Positions 24,175-35,230 of a DNA stretch of 64,000 nt are shown here, one piece after another (positions within the stretch are counted from its first letter, which is position 1; each line of letters opens with the position of its first letter). The position numbers were made by a program, and so were the translations under genes. Below the pieces are notes generated by a model. The model was not told the origin of the DNA. It did not search any database and worked only from the letters and a program-made list of their open reading frames with translations. The DNA comes from Strigamia acuminata (lineage: Eukaryota; Arthropoda; Chilopoda; Geophilomorpha; Linotaeniidae). The stretch is from contig OX442320.1 of assembly GCA_949358305.1 (NCBI GenBank), forward strand, positions 312,501-376,500, written 5' to 3'.

Positions 24175-27100
24175 GATGAGATCAAAAGTCTATTCTCCCA
24201 AATCATTACTTGGATGTTTCTAAAACTTACATTGGAGCCTTCTACTAAGGTTTAAACACTATTTCTGAACATTCAGAGACATTGATCTTGTGGTCTTTGT
24301 GCTAAGTCAACTGCAATGTGAAATAAGCTCAAAATTTTTTTTTCAAAATTTATTGCTTGGATGTTGCTAAAACTTACATTGAAGGCTTCTACTAAGGTTT
24401 AAACACTATTTCTGAACATTCAGAGACATTGGACTTGTGGTGTTTGTGCTAAGTCAACCGTGATGAGATCAAAAGTCTATTCTCCCAAATCATTGCTTGG
24501 ATGTTTCTAAAACTTACATTGGAGCCTTCTACTAAGGTTTAAACACTATTTCTGAATATTCAGAGACATTGGTCTTGTGGTGTTTGTGCTAAGTCAACTA
24601 TGATGAGATCAAAAGTCTATTCTCCCAAATCATTGCTTGGATGTTTCTAAAACTTACATTGGAGCCTTCTACTAAGGTTTAAACACTATTTCTGAACATT
24701 CAGAGACATTGGTCTTGTGGTGTTTGTGCTAAGTCAACTGCGATGTAAAATAAGCTCAAAATTTTTTTTTCAAAATTTATTGCTTGGATGTTGCTAAAAC
24801 TTACATTGGAGCCTTCTACTAAGGTTTAAACACTATTTCTGAATATTCAGAGACATTGGTCTTGGGGTGTTTGTGCTAAGTCAACTGTGATGAGATCAAA
24901 AGTCTATTCTCCCAAATCATTGCTTGGATGTTTCTAAAACTTACATTGGAGCCTTCTACTAAGGTTTAAACACTATTTCTGAACATTCAGAGACATTGGT
25001 CTTGTGGTGTTTGTGCTAAGTTAACTGTGATGAGATCAAAAGTCTATTCTCGCAAATCATTGCTTGGATGTTGCTAAAACTTCTCTTGAAGTCTTCTACT
25101 AAGGTTTAAACACTATTTCTGAACATTCAGAGACATTGGTCTTGTGGTGTTTGTGCTAAGTTAACTGTGATGAAATCAAAAGTCTATTCTCGCAAATCAT
25201 TGCTTGGATGTTGCTAAAACTTCCCTTGAAGTCTTCTACTAAGGTTTAAACACTATTTCTGAACATTCAGAGACATTGGTCTTGTGGTGTTTGTGCTAAG
25301 TCAACTGCGATGTGAAATGAGCTCAAAATTTTTTTTTCAAAATTTATTGCTTGGATGTTGCTAAAACTTTTATTGGAGCCTTCTACTAAGGTTTAAACAC
25401 TATTTCTGAACATTCAGAGACATTGGTCTTGTGGTGTTTGTGCTAAGTCAACTGTGATGAGATCAAAAGTCTATTCTCCTAAATCATTGCTTGGATGTTT
25501 CTAAAACTTACATTGGAGCCTTCTACTAAGGTTTAAACACTATTTCTGAACATTCAGAGACATTGGTCTTGTGGTGTTTGTGCTAAGTCAACTGTGATGA
25601 GATCAAAAGTCTATTCTCCCAAATCATTGCTTGGATGTTTCTAAAATTTACATTGGAGCCTTCTACTAAGGTTTAAACACTATTTCTGAACATTCAGAGA
25701 CATTGGTCTTGTGGTGTTTGTGCTAAGTCAACTATGATGAGATCAAAAGTCTATTCTCCCAAATGATTGCTTGGATGTTTCTAAAACTTACATTGGAGCC
25801 TTCTACTAAGGTTTAAACACTATTTCTGAACATTCAGAGACATTGGTCTTGTGGTGTTTGTGCTAAGTTAACTGTGATGAGATCAAAAGTCTATTCTCGC
25901 AAATCATTGCTTGGATGTTGCTAAAACTTCTCTTGAAGTCTTCTACTAAGGTTTAAACACTATTTCTGAACATTTAGAGACATTGGTCTTGTGGTGTTTG
26001 TGCTAAGTCAACTGCGATGTGAAATGAGCTCAAAATTTTTTTTTCAAAATTTATTGCTTGGATGTTGCTAAAACCTACATTGGAGCCTTCTACTAAGGTT
26101 TAAACACTATTTCTGAACATTCAGAGACATTGGTCTTGTGGTGTTTGTGCTAAGTTAACTGTGATGAGATCAAAAGTCTATTCTCGCAAATCATTGCTTG
26201 GATGTTGCTAAAACTTCCCTTGAAGTCTTCTACTAAGGTTTAAACACTATTTCTGAACATTCAGAGACATTGGTCTTGTGGTGTTTGTGCTAAGTCAACT
26301 GCGATGTGAAATGAGCTCAAAATTTTTTTTTCAAAATTTATTGCTTGGATGTTGCTAAAACTTTCATTGGAGCCTTCTACTAAGGTTTAAACACTATTTC
26401 TGAACATTCAGAGACATTGGTCTTGTGGTGTTTGTGCTAAGTCAACTGTGATGAGATCAAAAGTCTATTCTCCCAAATCATTGCTTGGATGTTTCTAAAA
26501 CTTACATTGGAGCCTTCTACTAAGGTTTAAACACTATTTCTGAACATTCAGAGACATTGGTCTTGTGGTGTTTGTGCTAAGTCAACTATGATGAGATCAA
26601 AAGTCTATTCTCCCAAATCATTGCTTGGATGTTTCTAAAACTTACATTGGAGCCTTCTACTAAGGTTTAAACACTATTTCTGAACATTCAGAGACATTGG
26701 TCTTGTGGTGTTTGTGCTAAGTCAACTGTGATGAGATCAAAAGTCTATTCTCTCAAATCATTGCTTGGATGTTTCTAAAACTTACATTGGAGCCTTCTAC
26801 TAAGGTTTAAACACTATTTCTGAACATTCAGAGACATTGATCTTGTGGTCTTTGTGCTAAGTCAACTGCAATGTGAAATAAGCTCAAAATTTTTTTTTCA
26901 AAATTTATTGCTTGGATGTTGCTAAAACTTACATTGAAGGCTTCTACTAAGGTTTAAACACTATTTCTGAACATTCAGAGACATTGGTCTTGTGGTGTTT
27001 GTGCTAAGTTAACTGTGATGAGATCAAAAGTCTATTCTCGCAAATCATTGCTTGGATGTTGCTAAAACTTCCCTTGAAGTCTTCTACTAAGGTTTAAACA

Positions 27101-29997
27101 CTATTTCTGAACATTCAGAGACATTGGTCTTGTGGTGTTTGTGCTAAGTCAACTGCGATGTGAAATGAGCTCAAAATTTTTTTTTCAAAATTTATTGCTT
27201 GGATGTTGCTAAAACTTTCATTGGAGCCTTCTACTAAGGTTTAAACACTATTTCTGAACATTCAGAGACATTGGTCTTGTGGTGTTTGTGCTAAGTCAAC
27301 TGTGATGAGATCAAAAGTCTATTCTCCTAAATCATTGCTTGGATGTTTCTAAAACTTACATTGGAGCCTTCTACTAAGGTTTAAACACTATTTCTGAACA
27401 TTCAGAGACATTGGTCTTGTGGTGTTTGTGCTAAGTCAACTATGATGAGATCAAAAGTCTATTCTCCCAAATCATTGCTTGGATGTTTCTAAAACTTACA
27501 TTGGAGCCTTCTACTAAGGTTTAAACACTATTTCTGAACATTCAGAGACATTGGTCTTGTGGTGTTTGTGCTAAGTCAACTGCGATGTAAAATGAGCTCA
27601 AAATTTTTTTTTCAAAATTTATTGCTTGGATGTTGCTAAAACTTACATTGGAGCCTTCTACTAAGGTTTAAACACTATTTCTGAATATTCAGAGACATTG
27701 GTCTTGTGGTGTTTGTGCTAAGTCAACTGTGATGAGATCAAAAGTCTATTCTCCCAAATCATTGCTTGGATGTTTCTAAAACTTACATTGGAGCCTTCTA
27801 CTAAGGTTTAAACACTATTTCTGAACATTCAGAGACATTGGTCTTGTGGTGTTTGTGCTAAGTCAACTATGATGAGATCAAAAGTCTATTCTCCCAAATG
27901 ATTGCTTGGATGTTTCTAAAACTTACATTGGAGCCTTCTACTAAGGTTTAAACACTATTTCTGAACATTCAGAGACATTGGTCTTGTGGTGTTTGTGCTA
28001 AGTTAACTGTGATGAGATCAAAAGTCTATTCTCGCAAATCATTGCTTGGATGTTGCTAAAACTTCTCTTGAAGTCTTCTACTAAGGTTTAAACACTATTT
28101 CTGAACATTCAGAGACATTGGTCTTGTGGTGTTTGTGCTAAGTTAACTGTGATGAGATCAAAAGTCTATTCTCGCAAATCATTGCTTGGATGTTGCTAAA
28201 ACTTCCCTTGAAGTCTTCTACTAAGGTTTAAACACTATTTCTGAACATTCAGAGACATTGGTCTTGTGGTGTTTGTGCTAAGTCAACTGCGATGTGAAAT
28301 GAGCTCAAAATTTTTTTTTCAAAATTTATTGCTTGGATGTTGCTAAAACTTTCATTGGAGCCTTCTACTAAGGTTTAAACACTATTTCTGAACATTCAGA
28401 GACATTGGTCTTGTGGTGTTTGTGCTAAGTCAACTGTGATGAGATCAAAAGTCTATTCTCCTAAATCATTGCTTGGATGTTTCTAAAACTTACATTGGAG
28501 CCTTCTACTAAGGTTTAAACACTATTTCTGAACATTCAGAGACATTGGTCTTGTGGTGTTTGTGCTAAGTCAACTATGATGAGATCAAAAGTCTATTCTC
28601 CCAAATTATTGCTTGGATGTTTCTAAAACTTACATTGGAGCCTTCTACTAAGGTTTAAACACTATTTCTGAACATTCAGAGACATTGGTCTTGTGGTGTT
28701 TGTGCTAAGTCAACTGCGATGTAAAATGAGCTCAAAATTTTTTTTTCAAAATTTATTGCTTGGATGTTGCTAAAACTTACATTGGAGCCTTCTACTAAGG
28801 TTTAAACACTATTTCTGAATATTCAGAGACATTGGTCTTGTGGTGTTTGTGCTAAGTCAACTGTGATGAGATCAAAAGTCTATTCTCCCAAATCATTGCT
28901 TGGATGTTTCTAAAATTTACATTGGAGCCTTCTACTAAGGTTTAAACACTATTTCTGAACATTCAGAGACATTGGTCTTGTGGTGTTTGTGCTAAGTCAA
29001 CTATGATGAGATCAAAAGTCTATTCTCCCAAATGATTGCTTGGATGTTTCTAAAACTTACATTGGAGCCTTCTACTAAGGTTTAAACACTATTTCTGAAC
29101 ATTCAGAGACATTGGTCTTGTGGTGTTTGTGCTAAGTTAACTGTGATGAGATCAAAAGTCTATTCTCGCAAATCATTGCTTGGATGTTGCTAAAACTTCT
29201 CTTGAAGTCTTCTACTAAGGTTTAAACACTATTTCTGAACATTTAGAGACATTGGTCTTGTGGTGTTTGTGCTAAGTCAACTGCGATGTGAAATGAGCTC
29301 AAAATTTTTTTTTCAAAATTTATTGCTTGGATGTTGCTAAAACCTACATTGGAGCCTTCTACTAAGGTTTAAACACTATTTCTGAACATTCAGAGACATT
29401 GGTCTTGTGGTGTTTGTGCTAAGTTAACTGTGATGAGATCAAAAGTCTATTCTCGCAAATCATTGCTTGGATGTTGCTAAAACTTCCCTTGAAGTCTTCT
29501 ACTAAGGTTTAAACACTATTTCTGAACATTCAGAGACATTGGTCTTGTGGTGTTTGTGCTAAGTCAACTGCGATGTGAAATGAGCTCAAAATTTTTTTTT
29601 CAAAATTTATTGCTTGGATGTTGCTAAAACTTTCATTGGAGCCTTCTACTAAGGTTTAAACACTATTTCTGAACATTCAGAGACATTGGTCTTGTGGTGT
29701 TTGTGCTAAGTCAACTGTGATGAGATCAAAAGTCTATTCTCCCAAATCATTGCTTGGATGTTTCTAAAACTTACATTGGAGCCTTCTACTAAGGTTTAAA
29801 CACTATTTCTGAACATTCAGAGACATTGGTCTTGTGGTGTTTGTGCTAAGTCAACTATGATGAGATCAAAAGTCTATTCTCCCAAATCATTGCTTGGATG
29901 TTTCTAAAACTTACATTGGAGCCTTCTACTAAGGTTTAAACACTATTTCTGAACATTCAGAGACATTGGTCTTGTGGTGTTTGTGCTAAGTCAACTA
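24175..29997. repeat. Satellite array 2
   Basis: About 5.8 kb of the same monomers. The first several hundred bases match the flank of copia copy B at 61749, including the rare cattacttgg variant (24207 and 61781). At 24740 the match resumes at an offset 427 bp larger, so the copy B side has three more monomers here (two of 140 and one of 147). Private variants include ttggggtg near 24863 and gatgaaatc near 25170. The array ends at the acta target duplication of the kinase element. Confidence 0.97.
29994..29997. other. Target-site duplication of the kinase element, left
   Basis: acta here is repeated at 36589-36592, just outside the right LTR. Joining the flanks recreates an ordinary monomer reading gtcaactatgatgag, which confirms both element ends. 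Confidence 0.85.
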
Positions 29998-31355
29998 TGT
30001 TTCTGGCAAGGTCGCAGGCGACAACCAGGCCAGAAGGAGGGGCGGCAATACTTGACTGCTGCTTGGCTAAAATTGATACACAGAAGTTGGCCAAAGACTT
30101 GAAGAAATGCAAACACTGGACTTGAACTTGCTGCTTCACATGATGATCTGCCACTGGTGAGTTCAAGGAGGAGGAAGGAGGATTTTTCTACTCACTGCAC
30201 ATTGCTTTCTGGTTGTATAGAGAAATGAGACTTGGAGAGAAATAAAAAGCAACCATTTTATTCTCTAAATTCTTAACAAGACTACTACAATTGAATCACG
30301 AGGATTTTACAAAGAAGTCACACTTTAACAATAATAAGAAACAACAAGTGTAACTATCTCCACATTGTATAAGGACACTTGCACTTAAAGTTACAGAGGT
30401 CTCTAAGTGCTTGTAAAGAGAAATAAGTACTGCTGGCACAACAAAACTACCGTAGAAGTTAATAGTTGAAAACACATAAGCCTAACAGCAAGTATTTGAC
30501 ATTAAATGCAAAAGTATACATTAACAACAGTCTCTAAACACAATGCTCATTGAGAACTAAATTATTCACTCTAAAACACACTGAACAACTCATAAAATAG
30601 AGAAAAGAATAAGTAAAGACATTTTAGACCAATGAGCTGGCAACTTTACAGTAAGTGCAGAAGTTAAGTTATAAATCAACACAGATAAATCTTAAACTTA
30701 ACACTTTTACATTGCATAATAATTAAGTGATTAATTATTAATCAGAACCCACAAAAACTCTTTGGGATTAAACATTTTCTCCTCTCTTTACAGATACAAG
30801 TAGACCACTCCCACAGTAATGGCCGACAATGTAAACAGAGATCACTTGCAGGAAGATAAAAAGGCTTGAAATTAGCTCACTAGACAGGCTACACACAATC
30901 TAAGTTAACAAAACGCTTAATTGGTTAGTAATATACAGAAAACAAACAGAAATTGATTGAAACAGCTTAAAACTGATAATAACATACATTTCTCATTCTA
31001 GTACCCTTTTGCTGTCTGAGAGCATCATTACACCTTGTCACTACATTGACAGTAGTGGACTGGAAACAGGAAAACACTTGGAAACATCAAAACATGCATA
31101 ACACAGGTAAACAAGATAGAAAATAAATTCTAAGTGGATAAATAACTAATGTAAGAACTCTTTTCTTCCCAGATTTATCCGGTCAGATCAACCAGTACTG
31201 AGAAATTCACTCAAACTAACTCAAAGAAGACTTATATTCAAATAAGTGTCTAATTAAATTCCCAATCTAAGATAAATATTAAAAACCCTTTTTAATAATT
31301 CCAGATGACTAATTTTTAAGACGTTTAGCAGCTTTCCTTTATGTTGCTAGCAACA
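29998..31355 (-). repeat. 3' LTR of the kinase element
   Basis: 1358 bp from tgtttctggc to gctagcaaca on the plus strand, same length and sequence as the 5' LTR at a constant offset of 5233. Minus-strand AATAAA lies at 30257-30262. The outer transcription-start end carries a perfect 14-bp palindrome TGTTGCTAGCAACA at 31342-31355. The 35 bp between the stop codon and this LTR show no purine-rich run on the coding strand. Confidence 0.95.
30257..30262 (-). promoter_or_regulatory. Polyadenylation signal AATAAA in kinase-element 3' LTR
   Basis: Plus-strand tttatt within the LTR; the twin in the 5' LTR is at 35490-35495. No other AATAAA on the coding strand was sought systematically. Confidence 0.5.
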
Positions 31356-31390
31356 TAGATTGCCGGCGAAAAGAAAGTGCGAACAACCCA

Positions 31391-34300
31391 TCATTTAGTT
31401 CGATTACTTCTGGTCTTTGATGATAATATTTGGGAGACCTCTTTCACCTTTTCGTATTCCACTCTGGGTGGCATGATTCTTTGACGGATCAAATTTGGTA
31501 TCCACGGAGGTATTCTTCGGTTGACAATCATACAACTAAGTCGAATAATTCCGTTGATGATTTTCCTTTTCGTCTCTAGAGACTTCATGGGCTTTGAGAA
31601 ACATACTCGACAGGTTGGTTTGTATTTGTCGATCCCTCCTATCATCTTGACTCTGGTTTCGTGCGAAATTCGTCTTGAAAATTCAGCTTTATCTCCGCAA
31701 AAATAACATTTTGCTTGTAGTTTCACAACAGACTCGGCTAGTGGAACTAACTCGGATATCTGATCAAATGGCTTCCTCTTGAAGTCGACGTCTAATGCGG
31801 CGACTATTACCTTTTTCTTTTGCTCAGCCATTTCATTTGAAAAAGTAAAAATGTCGGGAAAAAACTGTCCTTCGTCAATTCTGATTGTCTTCACTAATTT
31901 CGTTTTTTCCACAGCATTGGTTAGGCTACTGGTAGCAATTGCTTCTCGTCGATGACCGTCGGGGGTCACGACTTCGGTTTTACTGTAACGATCGTCATTG
32001 GAGTGTTTAATTAGCAGGGACGACGTCTTCTCTTCCTTTTCTAAAAGCTTCAATAACTTGGTCGTTTTTCCCGCATACATTGGACCAATGATGAGATGAA
32101 TTCCCTTTTGATTGGTTGACAAATCAATTTTCTTTTTCCAGAAATTCAGAATCACGTTTCCACTCCATCTCACGATTGCACACAATTTGGGTAAACTGGG
32201 CACTTGGTTTGTAAGTAATTCGACGTTCTTTCTCCCTGACTCTAACTGATTTCGCCCTCGTAATTCCGGCTTCATGTCCGAGCTTGGAGTTCTGTTGACC
32301 AATCCTCCATCCTTGAACGACTTTTTCGTTTTTTGGAGGGTGGTGTCCAGTTCCTCTTTCTCCAGACCACTGGAGAGGCTCGCGGCAAAACAAGAAGGTG
32401 TGACGTCTGTCTGTTTATTCACACCGGGTTCGCCATTCATGTTGGGCAGTGATTTCGGAATTAATTGGACTATTTTGTTTTCGTCATTTTCAGGTTGATT
32501 TGAGATCACTTCTTCTTTGGACTCGACCGCCATGCAAGAAATGTTGCACGCTGCCATGTTTTCTTCAAGCGGGTTGTTTGGTTTCAGTCGACCGTTTAGA
32601 ATCCACCCAAAAATTGTCTCCATTAATCCCAACTCGTCGTTGATTTTTCGGCTTCCACCTTGACAAATCTTCCACCATGCGTTGCTTCCTAATAAGACGT
32701 CAATGTCTTCCGATTCTGACGGATGTATCTCAGCCATCTCAAGTCCGAGTGATTGGACTTGCTTTATGGCTTCTGCTCCAATTATCCCTTTGACTTTCGG
32801 GAGTGTGTCGGTTTCTAATGCAAGGATTGATGTCTTTTTTGTTCCGTGTCTTGATTGTAGTTCGAATCTAAAGACATCATGTGTCGTCGGAACTGGCTTT
32901 TTGTTGAGCAGACACTGTGTCATCGTGTGTAGTGTCTCGATCTTTTGCATCCGGAATTTATTTACTAGTCTCTTCGTGACGTAGGAGCGATGGCTTCCTG
33001 GATCTAGTAATCCGCGGACGGGGTACATGTCTCCATTTTTCTTCACAAAAAGAGCAGTGAAGACCATCAGTTGAATCTCCACCGACTCGGTAAGCGATAC
33101 ATTAGTAGACACGTTTTCTTCTTTTGGTGTAATCGCTTTTTCTTTGTTGTTTTTGTTGCAGATCGATGTGTGATGTCTTCCACCACACAAGCGACAACAA
33201 AACTTCACGGTACATTCTTTGGCTGTGTGGTTATATCTCAAGCAGTTGAAACAAAGTCGTTTCTTCTTCACTATTTCGATCCTCGCCGGTACATCGAGAT
33301 CCGCATCACAATTTGCGTGTGCGTGATCACCATCACAATAAGCGCAGGCGGGTTTGCGGTTTGGATTTGACTTGGAATTCATACTCAATTTTCCATTCTC
33401 GGAAGTCACGAATGAGGACATGGTTCCAGTTGGTCTTTCTCTTGTTTCCTTTGAAGTTTTCTCAAATTTTTCTGACTTCTTCAGATGAGCGCGCTTAAGG
33501 AGAACGCTTTCTTCCGACAATTCAGCCAGTTGTATCTCGGTTGCTACGAAGTCCAGAAAAACGTTAACATCATCAACTTTTCCTTGATGCTTTCGGTAAA
33601 AACGTTGGGAGATCTCCGGTGGAAATTTTCTAAGTAGTTCTGGAATAAGGTACGTTCCAGTAGTGTCAACTGACACAGACAGTTGCGCCATGGTCCGGAC
33701 AGCAGATGCCAATGACGTGAATAGAGCTTTGAGTGGCTCGATTGGGTAGAGATCGAAAACGGGTTTCGACTCCCTAATCATCTTTGAAATAGCATTTCTC
33801 TGCGTGTTTTCAGAACCGAATAGACTCTCCAATGTATTTTTCGCTAATGGGTAGGCGTCATCAGTTATTGGGTACGACTTGATTGCGGATTCTGCAGCCC
33901 CAGTGCAGCATGACCTCAGATATATAAGCTTTTCCACGTTCGAAAGCTCCGTGTTCTGATCAACTGCTGATTCGAATAAATTCGCAAAACCTCTATATTC
34001 AGTTGCATCGCCACTAAATTTGGCAATGTCGGTTTTCGGCAATCTCGTGTTTCTCCTAGATGAAGCGGACGTCTGGTTTAAACTGGAATTCTGTCCCGGA
34101 TGGGAACCAAATTGCCCTGCCATTTTTCCAGACACTTTTGCTCTTTGCTTCAATAAATTTACTCTGGTTCTAATGTCTTCAATTCGTTGAAGCCCCGCTA
34201 AATAGTCCTCTCTTTTTGACTCGTCTTTAAGAGCTTTCAATTCGTCTGCGAGATCACTCAATTGCTGGTCAACCGTTATTTGCATGGCTTCCAGCTCTCC

Positions 34301-34408
34301 TCCGTCTAGAATGTTGACTGAAGATCCCAGCAGATCCTCGGCTCCTTGAGCCTTTGCTTTCCAAATGACCTCCTTTTCCTCGAGATCAGCAGCGGATAAT
34401 GTAGCCAT
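31391..34408 (-). CDS. Gag-protease-thymidine kinase fusion polyprotein
   Basis: 1005 residues from the ATG at 34408 (the frame opens nine bases earlier with GTG, not a plausible eukaryotic start). Residues 120-290: BEL/Pao Gag domain (KFSGDATEYRGFANLFESAV). Zinc knuckles: C355-C367, C386-C399, C405-C417. Protease: LLDPGSHRSY with catalytic D469, through about residue 606. A hydrophilic linker ends in LNFW (754-757). Residues 769-942: TK1-type thymidine kinase, with Walker A GPMYAGKTT (775-783), DEGQFF with catalytic E846, VIVAALDVDF, zinc cysteines C901, C904, C933, C936, and GGIDKY (924-929). A basic 63-residue tail follows. The kinase would phosphorylate thymidine with ATP to dTMP, feeding dTTP synthesis. 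All visible catalytic and zinc residues are kept, and there are no introns. Protease cleavage could release the kinase from Gag, or it could stay in the particle. Confidence 0.95.
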   Translation of the reverse strand: MATLSAADLEEKEVIWKAKAQGAEDLLGSSVNILDGGELEAMQITVDQQLSDLADELKALKDESKREDYLAGLQRIEDIRTRVNLLKQRAKVSGKMAGQFGSHPGQNSSLNQTSASSRRNTRLPKTDIAKFSGDATEYRGFANLFESAVDQNTELSNVEKLIYLRSCCTGAAESAIKSYPITDDAYPLAKNTLESLFGSENTQRNAISKMIRESKPVFDLYPIEPLKALFTSLASAVRTMAQLSVSVDTTGTYLIPELLRKFPPEISQRFYRKHQGKVDDVNVFLDFVATEIQLAELSEESVLLKRAHLKKSEKFEKTSKETRERPTGTMSSFVTSENGKLSMNSKSNPNRKPACAYCDGDHAHANCDADLDVPARIEIVKKKRLCFNCLRYNHTAKECTVKFCCRLCGGRHHTSICNKNNKEKAITPKEENVSTNVSLTESVEIQLMVFTALFVKKNGDMYPVRGLLDPGSHRSYVTKRLVNKFRMQKIETLHTMTQCLLNKKPVPTTHDVFRFELQSRHGTKKTSILALETDTLPKVKGIIGAEAIKQVQSLGLEMAEIHPSESEDIDVLLGSNAWWKICQGGSRKINDELGLMETIFGWILNGRLKPNNPLEENMAACNISCMAVESKEEVISNQPENDENKIVQLIPKSLPNMNGEPGVNKQTDVTPSCFAASLSSGLEKEELDTTLQKTKKSFKDGGLVNRTPSSDMKPELRGRNQLESGRKNVELLTNQVPSLPKLCAIVRWSGNVILNFWKKKIDLSTNQKGIHLIIGPMYAGKTTKLLKLLEKEEKTSSLLIKHSNDDRYSKTEVVTPDGHRREAIATSSLTNAVEKTKLVKTIRIDEGQFFPDIFTFSNEMAEQKKKVIVAALDVDFKRKPFDQISELVPLAESVVKLQAKCYFCGDKAEFSRRISHETRVKMIGGIDKYKPTCRVCFSKPMKSLETKRKIINGIIRLSCMIVNRRIPPWIPNLIRQRIMPPRVEYEKVKEVSQILSSKTRSNRTK
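31583..32104 (-). other. Thymidine kinase (TK1-type) domain within the fusion
   Basis: About 174 residues covering the TK1 core: P-loop, the RYSK segment expected near the substrate pocket, the DEGQFFPDIF block, the LVPLAESVVKL helix, both CX2C zinc ribs and the substrate lasso GGIDKY. These blocks look like eukaryotic TK1 rather than the unrelated deoxyribonucleoside kinase (dNK) family. It is slightly shorter than cellular TK1 because the N-terminal extension and the C-terminal regulatory tail are missing, as expected for a domain joined to another protein. Whether the donor was a host gene or a virus cannot be settled without a tree. Confidence 0.94.
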
Positions 34409-35230
34409 AATCCTCACCGAGAAATGAAGAATTCAAAGGATCAGTTCAGGATTCAAACTCAACTTAACTGACTAAATTGGTTAACAAGAAATTGTCTAAT
34501 TCTTTTACACTCTAGGATTTACTGAACACACAAAAACGGGATGGATATCCACAAGCTGTTAACAGGATTGAAACACACGGGATGTTAACAGGATTGGCAA
34601 ATTAACCCCCAAAATTCAATAATTAAAGGTAATTGACAATTCTCTTATTTTCACAATTGAGTTTCTGACTAGATACTCGTTTTAAATTGGGATACCAACA
34701 CTAAAGCTTAGTATTATTCACTAATTCACTGGATATTCTCTAAATTCCACAAACTGGAATCGAGAATTTATTCAAACTGTTAAGACTTAAACTTCTTCTC
34801 CCCCCAACTACACCAGTTTCTAATCAAAAACTCTTTTTGAAATAATTACAGCAGCAAATTCGGATATTATTCTATTTAAATAATAATTCTTAATAATTAT
34901 TTCTTCAAATCTTCTTGTAGGATGTACATTGCGTTGTGTTTGGAATTGATTGTCGTGCAGGATCGCTCGTACTCTCGAAGCCTTGCTTGATCCAAGTTGA
35001 AAAACATCTTGACCATCTTGACAATTTGAGAATCCAACTTGAAAAACCCACTTTTTTGCCTGTGAAAGGCGGACGAGAGCATACACTTCACTGTAGTGGC
35101 ACAGCTTCAATGGCACTTTACACATAAAAGCTTTGCACAGCTTGAGAACAAAACCCACTGATGAATTTTGCAGCACACATGAAGGTCCACTGAGATAACT
35201 GGAAGAAATCCTTGGTTCACGGTACCAAAT
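34409..35230 (-). other. 5' leader of the kinase element
   Basis: Untranslated A/T-rich stretch between primer site and ATG. A short direct repeat gttaacaggattg occurs twice near 34558-34590. The 17-bp motif at 34926-34942 (acattgcgttgtgtttg) is identical to one in the leader of the BEL/Pao element and is a candidate for a shared packaging or dimerisation signal. The small frames over 34820-35399 have no recognisable product. Confidence 0.7.
35208..35227 (-). other. Primer-binding site of the kinase element
   Basis: Minus-strand TGGTACCGTGAACCAAGGAT, three bases inside the 5' LTR. It matches the BEL/Pao site at 3665-3682 apart from a few substitutions and inserted bases, suggesting use of the same or a similar tRNA by both elements. 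Confidence 0.7.

Noticed and set aside
29957-30166. 69-residue minus-strand frame at the LTR-satellite junction, also at 35217-35399
   Set aside because: It lies in the kinase-element LTR and its end differs between copies because it runs into different flanking DNA; no domain is visible.
31583-32104. Thymidine kinase as a fragment of an integrated DNA virus or a host TK1 gene
   Set aside because: It is in frame behind BEL/Pao Gag and protease, enclosed by identical LTRs and a target duplication, with no viral neighbours and no introns. The ultimate donor could still be either.
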